Shown here: positions 21,929 through 33,447 of the stretch, piece after piece
How the letters are laid out: each line of letters begins with the position of its first letter
Numbering within the stretch: position 1 is the first letter of the stretch
Assembly (NCBI RefSeq): GCF_029030725.1
Contig: NZ_CP113162.1
Coordinates: forward strand, 1,610,501 to 1,674,500
From: [Pseudomonas] carboxydohydrogena
GTDB taxonomy: Bacteria; Pseudomonadota; Alphaproteobacteria; Rhizobiales; Xanthobacteraceae
Length of the DNA: 64,000 bases
Direction: 5' to 3'
Program-made: the position numbers and the translations under genes
Notes under the pieces: generated by a model
Databases searched by the model: none
What the model was told of the DNA's origin: nothing
The model's input: only the letters and a program-made list of their open reading frames with translations

Positions 21929-22687
21929 ATGCCGGGGACGATCCGACCGCTGATTGCGGGAAACTGGAAAATGAACGGCCTGCAAGGGTCTGTGGCGGAG
22001 CTGGATGCGATCCTGGGTTCGGGAGCCGCCGGCAAGGGGAACGCGGATCTGCTGATCTGCCCGCCCGCTACGCTGGTGGCGGGGTTCGCCGCCCGCGCCA
22101 AAGGATCGCAACTCGCCATCGGGGGACAGGACTGCCACGCCGAGGCGTCGGGTGCCCATACCGGCGATATTGCCGCCGAAATGCTGAAGGATGCCGGTGC
22201 CACCTACGTCATCGTGGGGCATTCGGAGCGCCGGGCGGACCACGGTGAAAGCGATGCCGTGGTGCGGGCGAAGGCGGAGGCGGCCTGGCGCGCGGGGCTC
22301 GTCGCCATTGTCTGCGTCGGCGAAACCCGCGCCGAGCGCGACGCCGGACGGGCCATGGACGTTGTGGGCGGCCAGTTGGCAGGCTCCATTCCGGACGGGG
22401 CTACCTCGGCCAATCTGGTGGTGGCCTACGAGCCGGTCTGGGCGATCGGAACCGGACTGACCCCGACATCGGAAGATATCGAGCAAATCCATACCTTTAT
22501 CCGCAAGAATCTGACGGAGAGGTTCAAGGCGGACGGCGCAGGCGTGCGGGTGCTTTATGGCGGGTCTCTGAAGCCCGGCAACGCCGCCGAAATTCTCGCT
22601 TTGGCCGACGTCAATGGAGGCCTGATCGGGGGAGCGAGCCTGAAAGCGGCCGATTTCCTTGCGATCGCGGCGGCAGTTCCCAGATAG
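21929..22687 (+). CDS. tpiA: Triosephosphate isomerase
   Basis: 252 residues. It interconverts dihydroxyacetone phosphate and glyceraldehyde 3-phosphate. The active site is complete: Lys13 in GNWKMN, His98 in IVGHSERR and Glu168 in [11 protein letters not shown]; the phosphate-binding loops [11 protein letters not shown] and GGLIGGASL are present. ATG 21929 gives a standard N-terminus ([16 protein letters not shown]). Followed by secG and pyrG, the conserved tpiA-secG-pyrG order. Confidence 0.97.
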   Translation: MPGTIRPLIAGNWKMNGLQGSVAELDAILGSGAAGKGNADLLICPPATLVAGFAARAKGSQLAIGGQDCHAEASGAHTGDIAAEMLKDAGATYVIVGHSERRADHGESDAVVRAKAEAAWRAGLVAIVCVGETRAERDAGRAMDVVGGQLAGSIPDGATSANLVVAYEPVWAIGTGLTPTSEDIEQIHTFIRKNLTERFKADGAGVRVLYGGSLKPGNAAEILALADVNGGLIGGASLKAADFLAIAAAVPR

Positions 22688-22807
22688 AGCAGGGCGCGGC
22701 GGGGTGGCGTTCGCCGCTCCGATCGTGTACAGACGCGCCAACCTCAACCCCTCAGACATTGGCGTATCCGGCTCGCCGGGCGCGATTGTTTGTGCCGGAA
22801 AGACACT

Positions 22808-23161
22808 ATGCAGACCGTCGTCATCGTCATCCATCTCATCATTGTCGCCGCGCTGATCGGCGTCGTGCTGTTGCAGCGCTCGGAAGGCGGCGGCCTTGGC
22901 ATCGGCGGCGGCGGTGGCGGCGGTTTCATGTCGAGCCGGGGCACCACGAATCTTCTGACCCGGACCACCGCGATTCTGGCGGCGGGCTTCTTCATCACCA
23001 GCCTGTTTCTGTCCTGGCTGGCCGGTTACGACAACCGGCCGAAGTCGCTGATCAATCCCGCGCCGGTGTCGCAATCGGGCTCGCCGGCACCGGAAAAGAA
23101 CCTTCTGGATTCGCTCAAGCCCGCAGAGCCGGCCGCTCCGCAGGCGCCGCAGTCCAAGTAA
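22808..23161 (+). CDS. secG: Preprotein translocase subunit SecG
   Basis: 117 residues from ATG 22808 (MQTVVIVIHLIIVAALIGVVLLQ). SecG is the small accessory subunit of the SecYEG channel. Two membrane segments (about 2-20 and 54-76) flank the conserved LLQRSEGGGLGIGGGGGGGFMSSRG loop. The C-terminal tail is Pro/Ala-rich (PAEPAAPQAPQSK). The upstream codons of the frame (MCRKDT) are not part of the family. Confidence 0.95.
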   Translation: MQTVVIVIHLIIVAALIGVVLLQRSEGGGLGIGGGGGGGFMSSRGTTNLLTRTTAILAAGFFITSLFLSWLAGYDNRPKSLINPAPVSQSGSPAPEKNLLDSLKPAEPAAPQAPQSK

Positions 23162-23331
23162 GGGTTCGACCAAACCGGTGGACACATCCCCGGCGGTGCT
23201 GCTGTCGCGCTTGAGCGATGGCCGCCAACTGGCTGTGTTTGTTTAAAATTCAACGTAACCCACAGGGAATGATTTTTTCCGGGGGGAAGGGCGATTCGTT
23301 TTGCGAATCTCGCCCGTGGCGATAAAGGTAG

Positions 23332-24969
<1,638 letters not shown>

Positions 24970-25049
24970 TCGGCCGCACTTCCATTTGACCGCCACCGTC
25001 GCCAGATTAATGGTCGCCGGATGTCTCCGGCCGACGCTCTGGACCGCTC

Positions 25050-25862
25050 ATGATTCCGAAGATCAAACCTCCCGGTCTGTCGCCAAGGGATGCGGGCGGA
25101 CCATGGGGACAACCCGCCGCCGAAGCATCTGAACCGAACCTCGGCGATGCGCCGTCAGGCCCAACCCGCCGCTGGTTCGGTCGCGCGTCGCTGTCCTCGA
25201 TCCTGTTCGCGGTTCTCATCCTCGCGCTGTGGGGCGGTCAGGCGTGGCAGGAGTTGTCGCAACCCGCGGCATGGGCCTACTGGAAGGATCGCTTCGTTTC
25301 GCCGTCGCTGTCGTCCTCGACCGGCGAAGTGCAGGTGAACGGACGCGCGCGGCGCGTGCTCGCGGTCAGGGGTCCGATCGGGGCCGCCGCGGCGAGCTGG
25401 TTTCGCGAGCGGCTGGACGAAGCCAAACTCGCGTCCGGCGATGTGGTGCTGCTGTCGTCTCCGGGCGGGCGTCTCGATCAGGGCCTTATCATGGGCGAGG
25501 TCGTCCGCGCGCGCGGCCTGACCACGATGGTCGGCACGCTCGACGGAGAAGGGCGCGTGCGCGCGTCCTATTGCGCCAGTGCCTGCGTATTGGTTTTCGC
25601 TGGCGGCGTGGTCCGCGAAGCCTTTCCCGGCTCCGCGCTCGGCGTGCACCAGTTCACCACCGACGCGCCGCAAAGTGCGGATTTCGGCCGCGATGTGGTC
25701 GCCGATACGCAAAAGACCACGGGCATCATTCTCGCCTACATGACGAAGATGGGCATATCGCCGTCCATCCTGCAAGCGATGTCGGCGACGAAAGACATCC
25801 GTTGGCTCAACGAAAAAGAGATACTCGATCTCAAGCTGGCGACGGACCGCTTCGCGGGCTGA
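25050..25862 (+). CDS. Membrane-anchored ClpP/crotonase-fold protein (COG3904-like)
   Basis: 270 residues. A cytoplasmic Pro-rich N-terminus (about 1-48) leads to one membrane segment (SSILFAVLILALWGGQAW, about 49-67) and an extracytoplasmic domain. That domain resembles the ClpP/crotonase fold of predicted periplasmic proteins: VLLSSPGGRLDQGLIMGEVVRARG, then YCASACVLVFAGGVVR, then GVHQF. In ClpP-type enzymes a Ser in such a loop is the nucleophile; SAC here may serve, but this is inference and no substrate can be named. It stands alone between pyrG and a NIPSNAP gene. Confidence 0.7.
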   Translation: MIPKIKPPGLSPRDAGGPWGQPAAEASEPNLGDAPSGPTRRWFGRASLSSILFAVLILALWGGQAWQELSQPAAWAYWKDRFVSPSLSSSTGEVQVNGRARRVLAVRGPIGAAAASWFRERLDEAKLASGDVVLLSSPGGRLDQGLIMGEVVRARGLTTMVGTLDGEGRVRASYCASACVLVFAGGVVREAFPGSALGVHQFTTDAPQSADFGRDVVADTQKTTGIILAYMTKMGISPSILQAMSATKDIRWLNEKEILDLKLATDRFAG

Positions 25863-25969
25863 CGCGATTTCAAAAGACCAACGAATGGCGGAGGGAAATC
25901 GGCTGCGCGAGGCGCAGACAGAAACGCGGCGAGCCGCTATAAAGCCGCCATCGAAATCCGGGGTTTGCC

Positions 25970-26302
25970 ATGTCGAAGATTTATGAGTTGCGCGTTTATA
26001 CCTGTCTGCCGGGCCGTTTGCCTGCGCTGTCGAAGCGTTTCGAGACCAAAACGCTGAAGATCTGGGAAAAGCACGGCATCAAGCAGGCCGGGTTCTTCAC
26101 CACGCTCGTCGGCCCGTCCAATCACGAACTGACCTATCTGCTGGAATGGGATTCGCTCGCCGAGCGCGAGACGAAATGGAATGCCTTCCAGTCCGACCCC
26201 GAATGGATCAGGGAGCGCGCCGAGACCGAGAAGGACGGCCAGATCGTTTCCAACATCGCAAGCTCGTTTCTTACGCCGACATCCTACTCCTCGGTGAAGT
26301 GA
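25970..26302 (+). CDS. NIPSNAP family protein
   Basis: 110 residues. The sequence MSKIYELRVYTCLPGRLPAL and LTYLLEWDSLAERETKWNAF are hallmarks of the NIPSNAP dimeric alpha-beta barrel family. Bacterial members are single-domain and of unknown function; some are linked to degradation of small molecules. Its stop (TGA 26300-26302) overlaps a GTG in frame with the next gene, so it appears co-transcribed with the VOC-family protein downstream. Confidence 0.88.
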   Translation: MSKIYELRVYTCLPGRLPALSKRFETKTLKIWEKHGIKQAGFFTTLVGPSNHELTYLLEWDSLAERETKWNAFQSDPEWIRERAETEKDGQIVSNIASSFLTPTSYSSVK

Positions 26303-26316
26303 ACGACCGTCCGACC

Positions 26317-27207
26317 ATGCCGACGCAGACATGGTCGCGGCCGCGCGGTCTCGACCATGTCGTTCATGCCGTGCGCGATCTCGACGCGGCGGCGGAGTTT
26401 TACGCGCGCGCTGGCTTTCAGGTCGGCGGACGCAATCGCCATCCGTGGGGCACGCATAACCGCATTATTCAAATGCCCGGTTTCTTCATCGAGCTTCTCG
26501 AAGTCGCGGAGCCGGAGAAGATCGTGCCTTTTGCGCCGGGACAGTTTTCGTTCGGTGCCTTCCAGCGCGATTTTTTGAAAACGCGCGAGGGGATCAGCAT
26601 GGTGCTACTGGCCAGCACCGACGCGCGCGCCGATGCGAAGCTGTTCGACGACGCGGGCATCGGCGGGTTTGCGGTGTTCGATTTCGAGCGCGAAGGTGCG
26701 GGCGCGGACGGCAAGCCGGTGAAAGTCGCGTTCTCGCTGGCGTTCGCGCGCGATGAGCTGTCGCCCCATGCGGGCTTCGCCGTTTGCCAGCATCGTTTTC
26801 CACAAAACTTCTGGAATTCGACACGTCAGGCGCATGAGAACGGAACGATTGGCATTGGCGGTGTGGTGATGGTCGCCGACAATCCGACCGACCATCATGT
26901 GTTCCTCTCCGCCTTCACCGGTGTGCGGCTGCTGCATTCCAATTCCATCGGTGTGAAATCGGTGACGCCGCACGGCGATCTCGACATCATGGAAGCGCCG
27001 AGCTTCCGCGATCAGTTCGGCGTGACGAAAACGATGGCGGGCGAGGGCGCGGAATTGTCCGGCCTGCGGCTCAATGTGCGCGATCTCGCGGCTCTGGAAG
27101 CGCGCCTGAATGCAGGCGGCATCGCGCATCAGCGCAGGGTGGGGCGCGTGGTGATTGTGCCGGAGAATGCATTCGGCGCGACGCTGATTTTCGAGGAAAC
27201 GCGATAA
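26317..27207 (+). CDS. VOC superfamily protein (glyoxalase-like domain)
   Basis: 296 residues from ATG 26317 (MPTQTWSRPRGLDHVVHAVRD); a GTG at 26299 overlapping the NIPSNAP stop is an alternative start. LDHVVHAVRDLDAAAEFYARAGFQVGGRNRHPWGTHNRII and a second copy-like half (RLNVRDLAALEARLNAGGIAH) give the paired beta-alpha-beta modules of the vicinal oxygen chelate fold. The His in LDHVV and Glu in FIELLEV are possible metal ligands. Substrate is unknown. Pairing with NIPSNAP suggests a small two-gene unit. Confidence 0.85.
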   Translation: MPTQTWSRPRGLDHVVHAVRDLDAAAEFYARAGFQVGGRNRHPWGTHNRIIQMPGFFIELLEVAEPEKIVPFAPGQFSFGAFQRDFLKTREGISMVLLASTDARADAKLFDDAGIGGFAVFDFEREGAGADGKPVKVAFSLAFARDELSPHAGFAVCQHRFPQNFWNSTRQAHENGTIGIGGVVMVADNPTDHHVFLSAFTGVRLLHSNSIGVKSVTPHGDLDIMEAPSFRDQFGVTKTMAGEGAELSGLRLNVRDLAALEARLNAGGIAHQRRVGRVVIVPENAFGATLIFEETR

Positions 27208-27279
27208 GCCTGACGGGGTGAAAGTATCCGGATCGCCTTGATCTTGGCCCGCGCTCCCGGCAAAAGGGGGCCTCAACGC

Positions 27280-27283
27280 GGAG
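27280..27283 (+). promoter_or_regulatory. Ribosome binding site that supports the TTG start of kdsA
   Basis: GGAG seven bases ahead of TTG 27291. No ATG or GTG lies at a suitable place in frame before the conserved region, so this site decides the start. Confidence 0.5.
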
Positions 27284-27290
27284 CATCCCC

Positions 27291-28130
27291 TTGGTTTCAG
27301 CTTCAAAAACCGTATCGGTCGGCAACGTCACCTTCGGCAACGATCTGCCGATCGCGGTCATCGCGGGGCCGTGCCAGCTTGAGAGCCGTGCGCATGCGCT
27401 CGAAGTGGCTTCCGCGCTGAAGGAGATCGCGGCAAGACTGAAGATCGGTCTCGTTTTCAAAACCTCCTTCGACAAGGCCAACCGCACCAGTGCATCCGCC
27501 GAGCGCGGCATCGGGATCGCGAAGGCGCTGCCGATATTCGCCGAAATCCGCGACAGCCTCGGCCTGCCGGTGCTGACCGACGTGCATGAGGCCGCGCAAT
27601 GCGCAGACGTCGCGCAGGCGGTGGACGTGTTGCAAATCCCCGCGTTCCTGTGCCGTCAGACCGACCTGCTGCTCGCGGCGGCTGCGACCGGCAAGGTCGT
27701 CAACGTCAAGAAGGGCCAGTTCCTGGCCCCTTGGGATATGAAAAACGTGGTCGCGAAGATCACCAGCGGCGGCAACGCCAACGTGCTGGTGACCGAGCGC
27801 GGCGCATCGTTCGGCTACAACACGCTGGTCTCCGACATGCGCGCGCTGCCGATCCTCGCGCGCACCACCGGCGCGCCGGTGATCTTCGATGCGACGCATT
27901 CGGTGCAGCAGCCGGGCGGGCAGGGTACATCATCGGGCGGAGAGCGCGAGTTCGTGCCGGTGCTGGCGCGCGCAGCGGTGGCGGTCGGCGTCGCCGGCGT
28001 GTTCATCGAGACCCATCCCGATCCTGACCACGCGCCGTCCGATGGGCCGAACATGGTGCCGCTCAAGGACTTCGAGGGGCTTCTTAAGACGCTTATGGCG
28101 TTCGATCAGGTGGCGAAGAAGGCGTCGTAA
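27291..28130 (+). CDS. kdsA: 3-deoxy-8-phosphooctulonate synthase (KDO-8-P synthase)
   Basis: 279 residues starting at TTG 27291 ([19 protein letters not shown]). It condenses arabinose 5-phosphate with phosphoenolpyruvate to KDO-8-P for lipopolysaccharide core. Motifs include [66 protein letters not shown] and [11 protein letters not shown]. The stop codon abuts the stop of queF on the other strand with no base between them. Confidence 0.97.
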   Translation: MVSASKTVSVGNVTFGNDLPIAVIAGPCQLESRAHALEVASALKEIAARLKIGLVFKTSFDKANRTSASAERGIGIAKALPIFAEIRDSLGLPVLTDVHEAAQCADVAQAVDVLQIPAFLCRQTDLLLAAAATGKVVNVKKGQFLAPWDMKNVVAKITSGGNANVLVTERGASFGYNTLVSDMRALPILARTTGAPVIFDATHSVQQPGGQGTSSGGEREFVPVLARAAVAVGVAGVFIETHPDPDHAPSDGPNMVPLKDFEGLLKTLMAFDQVAKKAS

Positions 28131-30041
<1,911 letters not shown>

Positions 30042-30182
30042 AGCTGTCCGCGAAGATCGGCGCATAACAACTTGATGACGTGAGTGCCGCCGCCGCAGAT
30101 TCATGCACTTGCATGTTTCTGTGGCCGCGGGGTAAGGTGCACGCAGTAGCACCCAACCGCCTCATTGCCTCAAGGATTTGCC

Positions 30183-30746
30183 ATGCCCCATCAAGTTCTG
30201 GTCATCGTCGGAAGCCTTCGCAAGGAATCCTTCAGCCTCAAGATTGCCAACGCCCTGGCGAAGACGGCTCCGGCCTCGCTAAAGCTGAACGTGGCGACCC
30301 TGCATGGCCTGTCGTTCTTCAATCAGGACCTTGAAGCCAATCCGCCTGCCGACTGGCTGGCGTTCCGCGACAAGATCAAGGCGTCGGACGCGGTGATCTT
30401 CGTGACGCCGGAATACAACCGCTCGATTTCCGGTGTGCTCCGGAACGCCATCGACATCGCGTCGCGTCCCTCGGGGCAGAGCGCGTTTCGTGGCAAGCCT
30501 GTCGGCATCATCGGCAACTCGCCGGGCCCGCTTGGCGGCGTCAGCGCGGCGATGGAGTTGAAGCGCTCATTGCCGGGCATCACCGGGCCGATCCTTGGTC
30601 AGCCGGAAATCTACCTGACTCATGTCGGGAACTCGTTCAACGAACAGGGCGAAGTCACGAGCGAGAGCTTCGGCAAGGTGTTGCACCAGTATGGCGAGGC
30701 GTTCGCCGCGTTCGTTGAACAGCAAAAGAAAGCCCTCGCGGGTTGA
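30183..30746 (+). CDS. NAD(P)H-dependent FMN reductase (flavodoxin-like, YieF/ChrR type)
   Basis: 187 residues from ATG 30183 (MPHQVLVIVGSLRKESFSLK). The phosphate loop GSLRKESFSLKIAN, the TPEYNRSISGVLRNAIDIASRP stretch and GNSPGPLGG are those of the NADPH_FMN_red family (azo/chromate/quinone reductases). It probably transfers two electrons to quinones or similar acceptors with FMN. It stands alone between eno and the FtsB-like gene. The exact substrate cannot be told. Confidence 0.9.
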   Translation: MPHQVLVIVGSLRKESFSLKIANALAKTAPASLKLNVATLHGLSFFNQDLEANPPADWLAFRDKIKASDAVIFVTPEYNRSISGVLRNAIDIASRPSGQSAFRGKPVGIIGNSPGPLGGVSAAMELKRSLPGITGPILGQPEIYLTHVGNSFNEQGEVTSESFGKVLHQYGEAFAAFVEQQKKALAG

Positions 30747-30750
30747 GGTA

Positions 30751-30766
30751 TTAGCGCGGCATTAAC
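30751..30766 (+). promoter_or_regulatory. CtrA-like site upstream of the FtsB-like gene
   Basis: TTAG (30751-30754), seven bases, TTAAC (30762-30766) departs from the CtrA consensus TTAA-N7-TTAAC by one base and lies 22-38 bases ahead of a divisome gene. CtrA is the alphaproteobacterial cell-cycle regulator. One mismatch and one occurrence make this tentative. Confidence 0.25.
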
Positions 30767-30788
30767 CCTGCCGGGGCATCGTGCGCGG

Positions 30789-31103
30789 ATGGTTTCTCGC
30801 GCACGATTCAAGGCGATCCTGACCGGCCTCGCGCTCTATGCGATCGCGGCCGGGTTCATCACCTATTTCGGCGTCAACGCCTATACCGGCCGTTACGGCC
30901 TCAACGCGCGCGTCGAACTGGAAAAGGAAGCCGCCGCGCTGACGACGGAACTGGCCCGGCTCAAGGCCCAGCGCGCCGATGAAGAGAAACACGTCGCGCT
31001 GCTGCGCTCCGATCGTGTCGATCCGGACATGCTCGACGAGGAGGCGCGCTACCAGCTCGAGTACGGAAATCCGCGCGATCTGGTTCGCCTCCTCAATCGC
31101 TGA
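30789..31103 (+). CDS. ftsB: Septum formation initiator family protein (FtsB/DivIC-like)
   Basis: 104 residues. One N-terminal membrane segment (LTGLALYAIAAGFITYFGVNA, about 11-31) is followed by a periplasmic coiled coil (LEKEAAALTTELARLKAQRADEEKHVALL, about 43-73) and a compact C-terminus (MLDEEARYQLEYGNPRDLV). This is the FtsB/DivIC plan; FtsB works with FtsL and FtsQ in the divisome. In relatives the gene sits between eno and pdhA, as it does here apart from the flavin and sulfite genes. Confidence 0.88.
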   Translation: MVSRARFKAILTGLALYAIAAGFITYFGVNAYTGRYGLNARVELEKEAAALTTELARLKAQRADEEKHVALLRSDRVDPDMLDEEARYQLEYGNPRDLVRLLNR

Positions 31104-31193
31104 GATTGGAATATCGTACGCCACGCGGGACGGGCGCTGGATGAGGGCGTCTCTCCCGTGGCCCTTTGCTCATGCTTTTTAGTATTCCTCCTC

Positions 31194-31207
31194 GTTCATT
31201 ATTGAAC
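31194..31207. repeat. Perfect 14-base palindrome upstream of the sulfite oxidase gene
   Basis: GTTCATTATTGAAC reads the same on both strands and lies 145 bases ahead of the molybdoenzyme start, in a 249-base intergenic region. It could be an operator for a dimeric regulator. No regulator is encoded nearby. Confidence 0.35.
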
Positions 31208-31286
31208 GCGCAGGAGCGTGAGTTTGGCGCGCTATTCGTCGCGTTGCAGGATAATTTTCTCCACCATACGCTTCAGGCAGCATAAC

Positions 31287-31307
31287 GGCACTCGGGACGC
31301 GAGTGCC
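31287..31307. repeat. Hairpin upstream of the sulfite oxidase gene
   Basis: GGCACTCG (31287-31294) and CGAGTGCC (31300-31307) form an 8-bp stem with loop GGACG. No U-run follows, so it may be a leader structure or part of the end of the upstream transcript. Confidence 0.3.
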
Positions 31308-31352
31308 GGCTAGTCGGTTTCGGGAGCGAAACCAACGACAGGGAGAGCGGCC

Positions 31353-32732
31353 ATGAAGCAGGTCAAGGAGTACGCGCGCGAACGTTCGATCGACGAACTT
31401 TATCAGGACGACCCGGAAAGAGCGGATGCGAATGTTTTCGGCCGCAAGACCGACATGGGACGTCGCGGCTTTTTAGGTGGCGCGGGTCTTGCCGCCATGG
31501 GCGCGGCGGTTGGGGGAGCCATTCCGTTTGCCGCCAACATGCCAGGCGGTTTGATTCCGGCAGCATTCGCGCAATCGACCCCGCCGGCGACTCCGCCTGC
31601 GGGCGCTGCACCCGCGGCGCCTAAGGGGCCGCAATATCTCAGCTTCCCCGGCAAGAGCGACAAGCTCGTGGTGCTTGGCGACCGGCCTCTGGTCGCGGAA
31701 ACGCCGGAAGATCAACTCGATGACGATACGACGCCGACCAACAAACTGTTCGTGCGCAACAACGGACAGACGCCGGAGGAGGCGAAAGATCCGGACAAAT
31801 GGTCGTTCGTGATCGACGGCGAGGTCAACAAGAAGCTGACGCTGACGCTCGGTGAACTGAAATCGAAATACAAGCCGGTCACGCGACGCATGGTGCTGGA
31901 ATGCGGCGGCAATGGCCGTTCGTTTTTCACGCCGCAAGCGCGCGGCAATCAGTGGACCAATGGTGGCGCGGGTTGTCCGGAATGGACCGGCGTCCGGCTT
32001 GCCGACGTTCTCAAGAGCGCGGGCCTCAAGCCCTCGGCGGTGTTCTCGGCGCATTACGGCAGCGATCAGCATTTGTCCGGCGATGCCAGCAAAGCGACGG
32101 TGTCGCGAGGTGTCCCGGTCAAGAAGCTGATGGACGAAAACAATCTGATCGTCTGGCAGATCAATGGTGATCCGCTTCCCAACATCAACGGCGGCCCGTT
32201 GCGGCTTTTCATTGCCGGATGGCCGGGTTCGCTCTCGGCGAAATGGCTCAACCGCATCACGCTTCGCGACAAGGAGCATGACGGGCCGGGCATGACCGGC
32301 TTTTCCTACCGGGTGCCGATCAAGCCGATGATTCCCGGCGACAAGGGCGACCCGAAGAACTTCAGGATTCTGGAGTCGATGCCGGTGCGCTCGATCATCA
32401 CCAGTCCGGCAAACGGTGCCAAGCTCGCCGCAGGCACCAAGGAGGTCAAGCTGCGCGGCGCGGCCTGGGCCGGTGACCTGACGGTGCAGGAGGTCGATGT
32501 CTCCACCGATTTCGGTGCGACGTGGACCAAGGCAAAGGTCGGCAAGCCGAAGAACAAGTATGATTGGCAGCGCTGGACCGCGACCGTCAAGCTGCCAAGC
32601 GACGGCTATTACGAGATCTGGACGAGAGGCACGGATTCCAGAGGCGTGATGCAGCCGCATCTCGCGGGAGTCTGGAATCCGCAAGGCTACGGCGGCAATG
32701 CCATGCACCGTGTCGCAGTGCTGGTCGGCTGA
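31353..32732 (+). CDS. Sulfite oxidase family molybdoenzyme with Tat signal (SorA/SorT-like)
   Basis: 459 residues. An unusual 33-residue leader precedes the twin-arginine motif DMGRRGFLGGAG (about 34-45) and hydrophobic stretch, so the enzyme is exported folded to the periplasm. An Ala/Pro-rich linker (about 75-92) leads to the oxidoreductase molybdopterin domain; Cys184 in LECGGNGR is the likely Mo ligand. The C-terminal Mo-co dimerisation domain covers about 345-455. The next gene is a c-type cytochrome overlapping its stop, as in sorAB. It most likely oxidises sulfite to sulfate; a related SoxC-type role is less likely because no sox genes are near. Confidence 0.88.
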   Translation: MKQVKEYARERSIDELYQDDPERADANVFGRKTDMGRRGFLGGAGLAAMGAAVGGAIPFAANMPGGLIPAAFAQSTPPATPPAGAAPAAPKGPQYLSFPGKSDKLVVLGDRPLVAETPEDQLDDDTTPTNKLFVRNNGQTPEEAKDPDKWSFVIDGEVNKKLTLTLGELKSKYKPVTRRMVLECGGNGRSFFTPQARGNQWTNGGAGCPEWTGVRLADVLKSAGLKPSAVFSAHYGSDQHLSGDASKATVSRGVPVKKLMDENNLIVWQINGDPLPNINGGPLRLFIAGWPGSLSAKWLNRITLRDKEHDGPGMTGFSYRVPIKPMIPGDKGDPKNFRILESMPVRSIITSPANGAKLAAGTKEVKLRGAAWAGDLTVQEVDVSTDFGATWTKAKVGKPKNKYDWQRWTATVKLPSDGYYEIWTRGTDSRGVMQPHLAGVWNPQGYGGNAMHRVAVLVG

Positions 32733-33121
32733 TGTCGAAGCCTCGTCATTTCACCATGACTATGTCCGCCGCGCGTCTTGCGCGGCGGATTGGTCTCGCT
32801 GTTGTCGTCAGTATCGCCGCGGCTACCATGGCTGCGGCACAAACGGAGGAAGCGCCGGAGGATTATCCGGCAGGCTCTGGCCGCGAAGAAACCTTTTATA
32901 CGTGCACGGCCTGCCACGGCTTCAAACTCGTGGCTCAGCAAGGCATGAATCGCCGCCAATGGGATGAATCGATCAACCTGATGATCGCACGGCATGGCAT
33001 GCCTGAACTCGAGGCTAAGGATCGTGAAATCGTCCTCAATTATCTCGAACAAACATTCCCGCAACGGACGGCGCCGGGCGGTGGAAACAGCGGAGGCTTC
33101 CGCAATCCGTTCATGAAATAG
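32732..33121 (+). CDS. c-type cytochrome partner of the sulfite oxidase (SorB-like)
   Basis: 129 residues from ATG 32732, which overlaps the preceding stop (TGATG). A Sec-type signal peptide (about 14-36; LAVVVSIAAATMAAAQ) precedes one haem motif CTACH (58-62). Axial Met candidates are in GMNRRQWDE and RHGMPELE. The C-terminal Gly/Asn-rich tail (GGGNSGGFRNPFMK) is unusual. Overlap with the molybdoenzyme gene implies the cytochrome takes its electrons. A hairpin that could terminate the pair follows 22 bases later. Confidence 0.88.
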   Translation: MSKPRHFTMTMSAARLARRIGLAVVVSIAAATMAAAQTEEAPEDYPAGSGREETFYTCTACHGFKLVAQQGMNRRQWDESINLMIARHGMPELEAKDREIVLNYLEQTFPQRTAPGGGNSGGFRNPFMK

Positions 33122-33447
33122 GACTGGTCAAGGGAGAACCTGCCCAACGGCGGAGAAGCCGGTTGGGTTGGCGCTTCGTGGCGGGAATCGAAGCGCTCTT
33201 GAAGCAGAGCCGTTCCCGTCGAAGTGTAGGAGGGGCGGCCTGTGTCCGCACAGGCAACGGTACCGCCGCGATGTGACCCGATTACGAAACAGGAAACACA
33301 AATTTCAAAAACGCTCGCGCGCGATGCCATAAGTTTCAAGTCGCTGCGCTGCAAAATCTTTTGTATTCCTGTGGCGTTACGCGATCCTTCCACGCGGATC
33401 GGAGTTGGAGTAGAGAGGATTCATCGCCTCTCTTATCCGGACATCTC
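33122..33447. other. Gene-free leader region before pdhA, rich in hairpins
   Basis: A 326-base stretch with no credible gene. Perfect or near-perfect stems lie at 33143-33167 (CCCAACGGC / GCCGGTTGGG), 33171-33196 (GCGCTTCG / CGAAGCGC), 33238-33255 (GCCTGTG / CACAGGC, loop TCCG), 33383-33400 (GATCC / GGATC) and 33412-33433 (AGAGAGG / CCTCTCT). The first two may terminate sorAB-like transcription; the others would lie in a pdhA leader or a small RNA. Confidence 0.5.
33143..33196 (+). terminator. Possible terminator hairpins after the sulfite oxidase pair
   Basis: Two stems in tandem, the second a perfect 8-bp stem GCGCTTCG / CGAAGCGC followed by TCTT. The U-run is weak, so a terminator role is only likely by position. 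Confidence 0.35.
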
